Positions 46,947 through 57,705 of a stretch of 59,856 bases of DNA are shown in pieces. Below the pieces are notes generated by a model. That model worked only from the letters and a program-made list of their open reading frames with translations, was not told the origin of the DNA and did not search any database. A program made the translations under genes and the position numbers. Numbering within the stretch: the first letter of the stretch is position 1; every line of letters begins with the position of its first letter. Origin of the DNA: Laetiporus sulphureus 93-53 (taxonomy: Eukaryota; Basidiomycota; Agaricomycetes; Polyporales; Laetiporaceae); contig NW_024468511.1 in NCBI RefSeq assembly GCF_001632365.1, positions 215,452 to 275,307 on the forward strand. Reading direction: 5' to 3'.

Positions 46947-49900
46947 ATGGTCAGCTCGTCGACGCCGGAGAGCGGGGATTCGACACCGTCCTCTCTCTCG
47001 GACACGTCTCATCTTCATGTCCCTGGACAGCATGCCAACGTGTATGGCTTCCATCGCATTGAAAATGTACCCGGTTACAATACACCTGAGTTCAAGGGCA
47101 AGGAGGAGCAGCGAGCAAAGGTTCAGGCCAGCCTTCTCGCGAAGGTGAGTGGTGTTAGCTCGGTGATGGTGACGGGACGCGTTCATTGACTTGCTCTACA
47201 GGGCTTCATCCCTCGTGAACTCGTCGCAAACGAGGTGAACTGGTTCTATTCTCGCCTCAGCATCGACGACACGTACTTCCAGTCCGAGTCCGTCGATGTC
47301 ATCACAGACCACATTATCGCGCTCTTCGGCGCGAAGATGCTCGCATACACGAAGCACGACCCGTCCAAGCTCGTCATCGACCTCGAGAACATCACTACCG
47401 ACGGCGCGACGTTCATTCATACGAGCGTGCCTGGGCGGACGGCAACCGAAGGCCCAGGCGCGACATGCGAGAGCCGCATCGACGAGCTGTTTCTCGACCA
47501 GAGCACGCCCTCGCGCGCCTTCAGGCTCGAGACATATCGTTCGCAGGGGGGTATCTCTGCCACTGCTTCTCAGCAGCTGCGATGCTACTTCGTGACGAAA
47601 TGCAACTTTCCAAAGAATCCGCCAGCATCGACGCGTTCGGATGGGTACGTGTCTATCGCGTATTGAGAATGGCCGATGCTCATACGCGACTTTTATGCAG
47701 CAAGGTAGAGATCCGCTCAGTATCAGATCCCGTCTTTCTTGAGAAGGCGAGCGCGAACACGCTCGAGATCTATCAGCGCATCATGTGGAATGTCCTAGAG
47801 CGCTACGGGCCCGTGATAGAGGTATTCGAGGTTGAAGGTAGCAGGGAGCGCAGGCTCGTAATCGGCCACAAGATGAGCGGCACGAGCAAGTACTTCAGTG
47901 CACTGTCGAACTTGTACCACTACTATTCACTCTACTCCGCCCGGAAGTATGTTGGTACGTGGCTCGGCTTATTGTGCGTTTCTTACGTCTTGATGCTTGA
48001 CATAGAGCAATTCTCGAACGGTGTCACCATCATTTCGCTTTACCTGAATCCCCTTCCGAACACCGATGCACCTCCGATTGAGCACTCCATTTTCCAGGTC
48101 ATGAAGGAAGCGTCACTGATCTACTGCTTGCCCGATAACCCCTTCTTCTACAAAGGAGCGGGTCCCACAGGTGGCCATGCTGTACAGGAGGCGACATACG
48201 CGTGTACGTTGTCACAGAGCGAGGACCGCAACACCAACTGAAATCAATCAAATGTTTTAAATAGATTGCTGCTGGGTCTTTGCGCAGCATTTCTGTAATC
48301 GCCTGGGGCCAGCGTACCTGGCACTACGGAATATCCTGGACGAATCGAACCCCTCGCACGCCGAAGTGCTTAATGACATCAAGCGGCGTTTCAGGGAGGA
48401 GACGTTCACGCGAGAGAGTATCGCGCAAGTCATACACGCTCATGCAGACTTGGTGAGTTTGAAGATGCACATTCGGGACTTTGGCCAACCATTGCGTCTA
48501 GATCAATCTGCTGTATGTCAACTTTGCAATGGTCCACTACCCGCCTGCAGACCAGGCGACGTTGATGTACGTAGCATGTCCCTTGTCCGACTACTCATTC
48601 ACTGACATTTCGTAGGCCCACGCTGTCGTACCAGCGTTTGCAAAACCAGCAGCCTCTGACAGACCAGGAGCTGTATGACAAGCTCAGGAAGACCGTACAC
48701 GACAAGCACGAGTTGCAAGTGCTTGAGAGCTTCCTCATATTTAACAAGCACGTTCTCGGGTTATCTCTGTGATTATGCCGCAAGTGAGCTAATCAACGAG
48801 ACAGGCATGTCCTCAAGACGAACTTCTACCAGCCGACAAAGACAGCGCTGTCGTTCCGCCTGGCCCCAGACTTCCTGCCAGAGGTTGAGTACCCGAAAAA
48901 GCCGTTCGGAATGTTCTTCGTGATTGGTGAGAGCCGACCAGTTTGCTTTCTTGATGTGTCGCTCACGTTTACGGTAATGCGAAGGTGGCGAGTTCCGCGG
49001 GTTCCACATTCGGTTCAGGGATGTCGCTCGTGGAGGCATCCGAATCGTCCGATCGAGGAACCGAGAGTACGTGCATCCACCACCCGAGTGACTTGGCAAC
49101 CTGACGGCCTACTGTATGTGATAGGACCTACTCGATTAACCAGCGCATGCTGTACGTGCATTCCGCGTGTCCATATGAAGCATAACTTGACGGCTATGGT
49201 TCGCCGTGTAGGTTCGACGAGAACTACGGCCTCGCTTCGACACAGAACCTGAAGAACAAGGATATTCCGGAGGGAGGTGCGAAGGGAACTATTCTGCCTT
49301 TGTGAGTGTCGAGAACATTCCATACTTTGACGTTGTCGGTTGACTATGTTGCAGGCTCGGGTCGAACCCTCGGCTGTGCTTCGAGAAATATGTCGACGTG
49401 AGTCGCGTTATTTGTATAGTGTAAGATGTAAGATGACTGAGGTTGCTACAGGCTGTCATCGATCTCTTGATTCCTGGTCAGAGCCCGGGGATCAAGGAGA
49501 AGATTGTCGACCTCTACGGAAAGCCAGAGATGCTGTTCTTTGGTCCAGATGGTACGTTGTGTACTTCATATTTTCCCGCTTTACATTCATCATAAACAAC
49601 GCCAGAGGGAACCGCTGATTTGATGGATTGGGCTGCTCGTGAGTCGCGCTTCCTATAATTAGGAAAGATACTCAGCTACACTGAACGTCTTGCAGTGCAC
49701 GCTCGTGCTCGTGGCGCGGAGACGTGGTGGAAGTCGTTCACTACTGGAAAGAGCGCCGAGACACTCGGTGGTATTCCTCACGATGTCTTCGGCATGACGT
49801 CGCTCTCGATCCGACAGTACGTGTTGGGCATCTACAAGCAGCTCGGCTTGAGAGAGAAGGATATCACAAAGGTGCAAACTGGAGGACCCGGTGAGTCTTG

Positions 49901-51185
49901 CGATTCCAGCACCGTTAGTTTTGACCAACAATTCTGGTAGACGGAGATCTCGGGTCAAGTGAGTTTTCGACCTGTGATAAGTTGAAGATGGGCACTGATG
50001 GATTCATCCTTCATAGACGAAATTCTGCTCAGCTCGGATAAGACGATCGCCATCATCGACGGCAGTGGCGTCCTCGCCGATCCGGCAGGTATCGATCGCG
50101 AGGAGCTCGTCCGTCTGGCTAAGCTTCGCGTGACGATCTCGAACTTCGATCGGTCGAAGCTCAGCAAGGATGGATATATCGTTCTGGTGGAGGAGCAGGA
50201 TGTGAAGCTACCTTGTATGTCCATCCTTCTATGCTGACCAAATGGTAATACTAACCGGTACGTCTAGCGGGTGAGGTTGTCCTCGATGGAACAGATTTCC
50301 GTAACTCTGCGCATCTGCGTTTCAGGGCTGATCTCTTCGTGCCATGTGGTGGTCGGTATGTTCACCCTTCATTCTAATTACTAAGATGTCCCGCTGACTT
50401 GTCGTGTAGCCCTGAGGCTGTAAATATTTCTAATGTTGCAACTCTCGTTGATGCCGATGGAAAGCCGAACTTCAAGTACATTGTCGAGGGTGCCAACCTC
50501 TTCCTCACCCAGCAAGCTCGTATCTATCTTGAGAAGCGCAAAGTGATTCTTTTCAAGGACTCCAGCGCCAACAAAGGTAACATGCGTTCTCCCTTTGATA
50601 TTGGTCTAAGGCTCACGGACGTTGTGCTTAGGTGGCGTAACAAGTTCGTCCTTGGAAGTGCTTGCAGGCCTTGCGCTGTCAACTCAAGAATACATCGACC
50701 TGATGATCTTCAAGAACGGCAAGCCATCCGAATTCTACCAGAGCTACGTTCGCGATATCCAGCAGAAGATCACCGAGAACGCTGCTGCCGAATTCCACTG
50801 CATCTGGCGCGAGCATGCCCGTGCACAGGGTGCGAAGCCACGCACGATCATCTCGGATGAGCTGTCGGGCACATTGAACAACCTGCAAGCCGAGCTGGAA
50901 AGCTCGGACCTATATGAAGATGCGAAGATGCGGAAGAACGTCATGAATCACGCGATTCCGAAGACCTTGGTTGAGCAGATCGGGTTGGACATTCTATTGG
51001 AGAGGCTGCCGGAGTCGTACCAGCGTGCGCTCTTCTCGAGCTGGGTGGCGTCACATTTCGTAGGTGGTGGTTTGTCTTTGACGTATGCCGTCGTGTTGAT
51101 TGCGACTTGTCGTCAGATCTACAAGTATGGCGTGAATGGGTCATCCGTAGACTTCTTCCACTTTGTTCGGGACCTCGGTGTGTAG
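46947..51185 (+). CDS. GDH2: NAD-specific glutamate dehydrogenase (large fungal form)
   Basis: Oxidatively deaminates glutamate to 2-oxoglutarate and ammonium. First exons: 46947-47144, 47202-47644, 47701-47954, 48006-48203, 48265-48452, 48502-48566, 48616-48747, 48805 onward; about nine more follow. Conserved parts are clear: YQRIMWNVLERYGPVIEV, LKTNFYQPTKTALSFRL, EFRGFHIRFRDVARGGIRIV, LFDENYGLASTQNLKNKDIPEGGAKGT (catalytic Lys region), FFGPDEGTADLMDWA, QTGGPDGDLGSNEIL, and VEGANLFLTQQAR. It is the roughly 1,000-residue NAD-GDH class, not the 450-residue NADP form. Intron 7 appears to be GC-AG (48748-48804), and the last intron (51060-51116) is 57 bases without a stop. The 3' end is followed by a foldback element. 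Confidence 0.93.
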
Positions 51186-51414
51186 AAGGGCATTGGTTGC
51201 CGTTCACTGGGTTTGATGTTCCAGCATTTGCGTTGCAATGGACGTTGTAATATGGGTGATGAGAAACGGCAAGGGAGATTGATTGTACAATAGACCATAG
51301 TAGAACGTTCAAGGAGAACCTAATGCTATGCAATAGTCAGCTTGGTATCATACATCCCACGCTGACATTGAAGTCCGTAAATGAAATGAGCTTTCGGACC
51401 TCAGTTTCATTTGC
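51186..51414. other. 3' flank of NAD-GDH
   Basis: Short spacer holding the GDH2 3' untranslated region. No separate gene seen. Confidence 0.5.
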
Positions 51415-51979
51415 CACCGCAGACATGAAGCGATTTGTGCGCGTGGCAAATGCTTAGCAAATGTGGACAGGTTTTTTGCCTTTGCGATGTCGATTTGCTA
51501 TGGTTCCTTCCCACGTTCCACATTAAGTATTTGCATATAATATTGTAAACGTGAAAATTTAAAATTGTTTATTTAGAAAACATTTTTAAACTCACAAGGT
51601 ACATTTAAAATTTGATCGCTGGGTATCAAATACCCATTAGCAAACGAAGGTTCTTTGAAACCTCTCAGCTCTCCGAGATCAGTGCCACTAGATATTGCAC
51701 CATAGTAACACCTTCATTTGCTGCTGGGCACATGATGGTTTTGAATTCAAAAAATGTGTGATTACATTTGCCAGCGATCAAATTTTAAATGTATCTTGCG
51801 AGTTTAAAAACGTTTTCTAAATATACAATTTTAAATCTGCAACCTTTACAATATTATATGCAGATACTTAATGTGGAACGTGGGAAGGAACCATAGCAAA
51901 TCGACATCGCAAAGGCAAAAAACCTGTCCACATTTGCTAAGCATTTGCCACGTGCGCAAATCGCTTCATGTCTGCGGTG
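51415..51979. mobile_element. Foldback/MITE with ~208-bp inverted arms
   Basis: 565 bases. The left arm (51415-51622) begins CACCGCAGACATGAAGCGAT, and the right arm (51771-51979) is its near-exact complement, ending ATCGCTTCATGTCTGCGGTG. The loop is about 148 bases. Arms are very AT-rich in their inner half (AATTTAAAATTG...). There is no open frame of note. Termini match those of the 244-base element at 32282-32525, so both belong to one non-autonomous DNA transposon family. A target duplication is not obvious. It sits between GDH2 and the BTB gene. Confidence 0.85.
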
Positions 51980-52107
51980 ATTACAGCATGTGACCGTGTC
52001 GCGTTGATTGCCATTTACGGCGTACATCATGCACTCCTCATGCACTTGAGTTCAATCGGCGTTGATCCTTACTTGACTGTCTCTAGTTGCACATTAACAC
52101 GGACGAT

Positions 52108-53249
52108 ATGCAGGATCTACCCTCAGCGACCTTAGGTCCACAGGCTGTGGTTCGAGACAGTACCTACTATCTTGCTGACGGGGACTGTACCCTCAGAGTG
52201 GAGAACACGCTCTTCAAGGTAAGGATTGGCAATGCCTCTTAGCGTCTCACGCTAAGCCCATCAGGTCCATCGCACCGTTCTCTCGGAGGATTCATCGGTG
52301 TTTGTCGGGATGTTTGAGCTTCCGTCAGAGGAAGACGCCGATATGGACGGCTCATCTGACGACCATCCAGTCGTCCTGATAGGCGACACTGTCGCAGAAT
52401 TTGAGCAATTTCTGTGGCTGCTGTATTCTCGGTAAGCTCCACTGTCTGGCTATTATCGTCTGTATCAACCAGCAATCGAATAGGAGTCGTCAAAAATATC
52501 TCACTGTTCCTGAAGACCGTGCTATCTATCTGGAACCTCTCCTCGATGCCGCACGTTTGGCGAACAAATACTCCTTCACGGAAGCCCTGACGTGGGCTTT
52601 GGACATGATCACGGATTGCATTACGCTGCCGCTATACCGGCTCGACGACATCTTTTCCGCCAAATTGTACGAATACGACGCCGCGCGGGATCGCGTGGAA
52701 ATGACGCACGCGGCGCATCAGATCAGAGAGATTGTGGTTCTGGCGCAAGAAAATGGCTTCGCGCCGCTGTTCGAAATCATGAGGCAGCACATAGAGGGAC
52801 ACCGGCCGCCGTTCGTGTTCCTATGTGCTGAGCTTGCGGATGAGCTGGATCTCCGCGACCTACGTGGCGAGGCGTATTTGGCCCTCCTGCGGATGGGCGC
52901 GCCGTTCTCGGTCTGCGCGGCTCGGCGGAAAGTGGATGCATACGAACAGGAGGAGCGGTGCCTTAGGGAGGCGTTGACGTCTGCTAAGCCCATGCGCGGA
53001 TATTACTGCCTTGCCAGCGAATGGGACGAACTCTGGCATGAGCCTCCAGAAACCGCGCACTGCGCTCGCTGTTCGTCTTCCCTGCATGTTGCCGATCTCC
53101 CCGGACGATTGAGCGCCGTTTTCAGAGAGCTAGAGGACGGTGTTACCTGGAGCAGAGCCATGCCTTTGGATTGCAAGGCTGCAGTACTCGAGACTACGAA
53201 GGTGCTGCAGATGACCGTCGCTCGTGACCTGGACGACGTGGTTCGCTGA
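52108..53249 (+). CDS. BTB/POZ-domain protein
   Basis: Three exons: 52108-52218, 52265-52431, 52484-53249; about 347 residues. The N-terminal 110 residues are a BTB fold: STYYLADGDCTLRVENTLFKVHRTVLSEDSSVFVGMF, then an acidic loop and VVLIGDTVAEFEQFLWLLYS, then LEPLLDAARLANKYSFTEAL. The remainder is helical with no second named domain; a C-x2-C pair (HCARCSS) occurs late. Such single-BTB proteins are numerous in agaricomycetes. BTB mediates homotypic contacts and is often an adaptor for Cul3 ligases, but substrate and role here are unknown. Confidence 0.85.
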
Positions 53250-53343
53250 CGATGTTGATCACATTGGTTTATGAACTGGTCATCGTGCAGGAGGACAACG
53301 ATGCCCCTCCATCTACTTCCGTATCTCGACAGAACATAACAAA

Positions 53344-53586
53344 TTGTACCCACCGACCAAGACGAGCCCTATGGCCCTTTATGCCATTCTGTACATTACA
53401 GCACGATGTCACGAGGACTGCGAGAAGACAGCGAACTTGTTCAAGGCGGCTCGCGTGAAGGCCATAGGCAAGCGTCGGTCACTGGGCGTGGCTCGGTGTA
53501 CGGCGTACCGAACGGTTAAATCTGATCTTTCTTTGTGGCCGCCACATGTATGTGCTCAGGTAATGTCCTGCTACATGTTTACATGA
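53344..53586 (+). pseudogene. Possible ABM-like domain remnant (weak)
   Basis: An 80-codon stretch containing YAILYITARCHEDCEKTANLFKAARVKAI, then GVARCTAYRTVKSD, resembles the start of small antibiotic-biosynthesis-monooxygenase (ABM) domains (a YxILYITA-type strand followed by a helix and a C/G-x-x-x-YR strand). There is no convincing full domain or gene structure. It lies 95 bases after the BTB stop. It may be chance. Confidence 0.22.
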
Positions 53587-53786
53587 GGCAGTGTTATCCT
53601 TCGTTGGATTCGACTTGTTGGCATATATAGACGAGCCTTGTCGGTAAATGCTCCCACCGCAGCCTCCGAAGTGAAAACAAAATGTCCGTGGATAGGTATA
53701 GAGCCTCCCTCGATGTAAAGTATGCGACACATCGTCCCGTTGTCCGTTCAGTTGTTCGATCATCTGAACCTTGCGTGAGAGATCCG

Positions 53787-54804
53787 CTAGGACTGCTTTG
53801 CGCTTGCTTTCTTCTCCGCCTTTGCTTTCTCTTTCTCTGTCTTCTCTTTCTCTGCCTTCTCGCGCTCCTTCTCTGCTTCCGCCTTTGCAAGCTCGTGCGC
53901 AGTATTGTTCAGACCAAGCCTATTGCGTGCAATCTGAGTAACCCAATCAGTCCATGGACGCGGGTTTTCGCGAGAGAAACTCACTTCGATCGCATAGAAC
54001 TACCCAGATCAAATAGCCTATGATAAATGATGCAGCGCGCATATAAAGACTCTCAGACAAACCTGTATTCTCGTCACTGAAATCAAGGGTGCAAAGTCAA
54101 CTCGAGGACCGATGAAGAAAGCCCGCAAGGCGTACCGAATATAGTGCTCTTTTCGCCGTACTCTTCTCTCGCATCCGTGCGTATCAGAGACCCAAAGTTG
54201 TAGTCCTTCACTTTCTTCTCGTATCTAACCTCACGCATTCGATGAGAACCCGGGACCTGTTCGTCTCGCCGACGACGCGCCAAGTAACAGTAAGACGCAC
54301 TGCTGAATGAACTGTCGCCACCGCTCCTTGCCTTCCGGACTCTTCATCCACTCCTCGTCGAGCTTGACGAGCTTCGCGTAGTTGTCTTCGGCCAGCTCGG
54401 GAAAGTCCTTCATGGTGTGCTCGAAGATCTCGTCATCAAGTCTGAAACTATCAGCGCAAGTCTTCTACACGTACGGCATTAAGACCTTTACTTTGTTAAA
54501 CGAAGCTCCTTTGGTGGGACCTTCTCAAGGAGGTTCCAGTATGTCTGCGAGAAACGCGATGTCATCAGTTCACGAAGGTCTGGTCAAAATATGGCTGAAT
54601 GCACCTGAGCGTGCTCCACAGCTTTCACAGCAAATCTACTTGAGTGTGTTAAGTTCCCGAATGCCAACTCCGTTCGGCGACTGACTGTTTCTCGATCTGA
54701 GACATGCGGCGTGTTACTGTACACATTCACCCAAGAACATAGCATTGCTCACACACCTCAACCAAGTTTTGGGCATTGTTCGGATCAAATTTAGTCGACA
54801 TCAT
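53787..54804 (-). CDS. PBDC1/Chp1 (Ypl225w) homologue, eEF1A chaperone family
   Basis: The yeast member (Ypl225w/Chp1) is reported as a ribosome-associated chaperone for nascent eEF1A; the domain's old name (polysaccharide biosynthesis) is misleading. Nine exons: 54804-54757, 54696-54686 (11 nt), 54635-54605, 54544-54492, 54441-54301, 54224-54136, 54076-54063 (14 nt), 53999-53985 (15 nt), 53933-53787. Joined, they give the family pattern: STKFDPNNAQNLVE, EKQFAVKAVEHAQTYWNLLE, LDDEIFEHTMKDFPE, WMKSPEGKERWRQFI, KVKDYNFGSLIR and TRIQFYAIEIARNRLGLN. The C-terminus is an Ala/Lys/Glu-rich charged helix. Every phase closes, which supports the microexons. Confidence 0.88.
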
Positions 54805-55273
54805 GCAATCCAGTGAATGTGAAGCGGTTTGTGGTATAAAGAACGTGCACCTCTGAGGTAGAGAGCGTCCGGGAAACAACCGTTTCACTATACGCGCGCT
54901 ATCGTGTCCATGCGGTCATGTGGTCTCCGGGTGGCGAGAAGCGCATGAGTAGTAGAGTCTCTCTGTTTGTCCTGCTCAGTGAATGGGTCGAGAATTTCTG
55001 GGACACTCTCAGTGTTTTCATACATTTAGGTTCATGACTGCGTGCCATTTGGCGACTCGCAACAGCATGGGCAAACAAAAGGTTGGCAACTCCATTCGAC
55101 AACTGAGCCAGCGGACGAGATTGCAAAGTGAAAAGCTACAAGTATCGTATCTCCTCGGGCGGGTAATCTGCAGAATAATTACTACTCTCTCGGATAACGA
55201 TAATCAACGACAGGACTATACAGCCGTAACATGGTCTGAACTATTTATATGCTCGTCTACGTTTCACAAAAGT
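54805..55273. other. Intergenic, nothing recognised
   Basis: Spacer between the starts/ends of two minus-strand genes; it should hold the PBDC1/Chp1 promoter and the 3' end of the DUF6533 gene. No repeat or RNA recognised. Confidence 0.5.
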
Positions 55274-56696
55274 TCACGTCGTATCATGTCCGACAGTGCC
55301 ATAGGAAACACTGTCTGACATCCAGTCTTCAACAGGTATCGAGCGGCCGGCGAATTCGACACTGCCGAGCAGCTCCACCCCCAACGTCGTCCCTTCAGTT
55401 CCATGCGAACGATGACTGAACCGTCGCAAGTTGAGCAAGATATAGGGTCCCTGGAAATGGATGGTCAAAATACGATGCTCATGCGAGACGCTAACGTGAC
55501 TTACCGCGATGGACATTATAGCAAACTCCCAGCTGGGCGATCAAACAGATTCAATCGAGATTGCACTGCGGCACGGAAGACGAGCTCACCAAAAGCAAAG
55601 CCCCGCAAGGGAACCATCTATGAGATGATAGCACAGCGTGTTAAGTAGCATGATAGCTACGCAGGAGATGTGTTAGAAAACTGCCACCGATTGTACGATC
55701 AAGAGGTACGAACCAAAGATGTCAGCGTATGCCCACATCCCGTCTCGGACTAGAATGTACAACACGGAGCTTCCCGACAGGCCTCGCCGCATATCAGAGA
55801 AAAAGCTGATCAAGGTCATGGCGAAGAGGAAGGTCTCGAACGCGAGAGACCACAGCCTTTTCGCCAACTTAGCTTGGTTCAACCAACTCAGAAGTGACGA
55901 TCGACGCACCAGTAGGACGTGAAGATACCGGGTGTGTGTGTGATCAGGCATGTCGGGCTGAACTGGATTTTGGGTATGCTGAAAGCGAGAAAGGTGATCA
56001 TGGCGGCGACTTCCGTGGCGAAAAGCGCGATGACGAGGCCGACAACGGGCTTGTTGCGTTTAAACATGGCGCAGACTACAATCGACGCAGGCCATCAGCG
56101 AGCATCAGCTTCAGAGAAAATCATGGACGCACCTCGTGCGATCAGGATAACCTCGACAGCTACAGTTAGCGCTTCATTTGCGATGAATTGGTATATGATG
56201 AACCCTCGACATTGGTTCGAGTGCAGCCGACTGCCACCGCTTGCTCCAGGGAGAAAAACGTTGATTGTTCTATCAGAGGTAAATCAGCGTCCGAAGTTGC
56301 ATCGCGAGGGCCTAAGGCTCGGAAAACGGGGGCACGTACATGGGAACAACATACGGAAAGTGCCTGATGAATGCATATATCCACTTCATCCATGAGTGCG
56401 ATGCCCTGTGCAATAATCAATGAGTGATCGATCATGTAGAGCATTCATAAACTCACCTCCAGATGTACTCGATCTGCAGGATACATCTCAAGAGCGTAAA
56501 GGTAATCAAACTTATCATGCTCACCTCATCGCCGAGATGAATGAGCATATCATAAACGAGGCAGCAAGTGGCGGTGACATTGAGGTACTTGATCACTGCA
56601 ATGAGATATGAGATGTGAACTGAGACTAGTTCGCAGCGCAGTCGGAACCTCACCCGTGATACCTGCGTACTCCGAGACTATTTCCGAAGTGAGCAT
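55274..56696 (-). CDS. DUF6533-type integral membrane protein
   Basis: An agaricomycete-specific family of seven-helix-like membrane proteins of unknown function. I read the start at 56696 (MLTSEIVSEYAG). Then come KYLNVTATCCLVYDMLIHLGDE (the DUF6533 core with the conserved YD-x-L), WMKWIYAFIRHFPYVVPM, helices around VVGLVIALFATEVAAMITFLAFSIP, LAFETFLFAMTLISFFSD, and WEFAIMSIAGPYILLNLRRF, whose LNLR box is typical of the last helix, followed by a polar tail ending at 55274. At least eight short introns. Exact splice sites are less certain than for the other genes, mainly around 56000-56160 and 55560-55680. Confidence 0.7.
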
Positions 56697-57043
56697 GGAA
56701 CCGTTTTCCGGGTAGTAATTGAGGCGAAGACAGTGCCAGCCGGTACCTCGCAGTAATCAAGTGAGTAGAAGTCGTCATCCAGCGCTCCCCAGCGCTCGCT
56801 CTACAAGCTTTATAACATAGCATTTTCCCTAGCGACTGCATGTCGGCCACAAGCTGACAAGCGGAAAGACAGTGATCGGAAACAAGCAACTGCTTCAGAA
56901 TTTGTTCTCAACGAGCTTCTTCAGAACGTTAGAAGACTGATCATCCACACAGACGTGATCGGCGTAGTACCAGACAGTATCAATCATCTGCGAAGAGCTG
57001 CTTCCCTGTTAAGATTGTACAACATCAGTTTCGGCGCTGAGGG
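56697..57043. other. Intergenic or Copia-derived, unresolved
   Basis: No gene recognised. It may be the continuation of the Copia fragment on its right, since the minus-strand reading shows no intact frame but no other feature either. Confidence 0.35.
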
Positions 57044-57466
57044 CTACGAAACAGACAGCCGGGCGCTAGTGGGCGAGTTAGGAAGAGCAGACAAGACGAA
57101 CAGTCGCTTGAGGTACAAAGAGAACGTCATCCAAAGTAAGATGGCTGCCTCGTCCGATATAGAGTTCGATGCGCCCAATGTCATGAGCATATGCCATGCT
57201 GATCGGTCGCAATCGTGGAAGTCGTCATGGCAGGGCGTAAGATGAGTCGGTGCGCCAGAGTCAAACACAAATGGCACAGAGCCTGTAGTCGAGGCGTGAC
57301 CTGAGGGAAGGCTAGCAGAGGCGATGCTACTAGAAGACAGAGGGGTCAAGCTCAGTCTGCGGGCGGGAAGACCAGTCGAGGGAGACGGTGTCCTCAGGCA
57401 GGATAGGACAAGGACCTCATACTCCAGGCCACCCGCAGCAGTCGTGACAGATGCAAGAGATGTCAC
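57044..57466 (-). pseudogene. Ty1/Copia gag-pol fragment (protease region)
   Basis: A 140-codon minus-strand stretch. Its centre reads FVFDSGAPTHLTPCHDDFHD, the Copia-type aspartic protease motif (DSGA followed by x-H-x-T/S-P), preceded by a low-complexity Ser/Thr/Pro segment as is usual between the zinc knuckle and protease. Downstream the expected strands are garbled. No LTR was found nearby, so this is an isolated relic. Confidence 0.65.
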
Positions 57467-57705
57467 GGCAGAAGCCGACCGCTGACATGTGACACCCCAT
57501 CCAAATTAATGGCCAGAAAATGGGCCAAAGACATGAAAGGCTAGAACATTTAACTCAATTTTAACGCCTTTCCTGGAATGAGAATCCGTACTTTCTTTGT
57601 GGTGATGGTGAATCTTCCTTTGACATTTGGACATACAATCTTAAAGTCTTTTTTCTACACCGTTACCATCTGTTGCTGCGAAAGATTGGATCTTGCACGT
57701 AGTGA

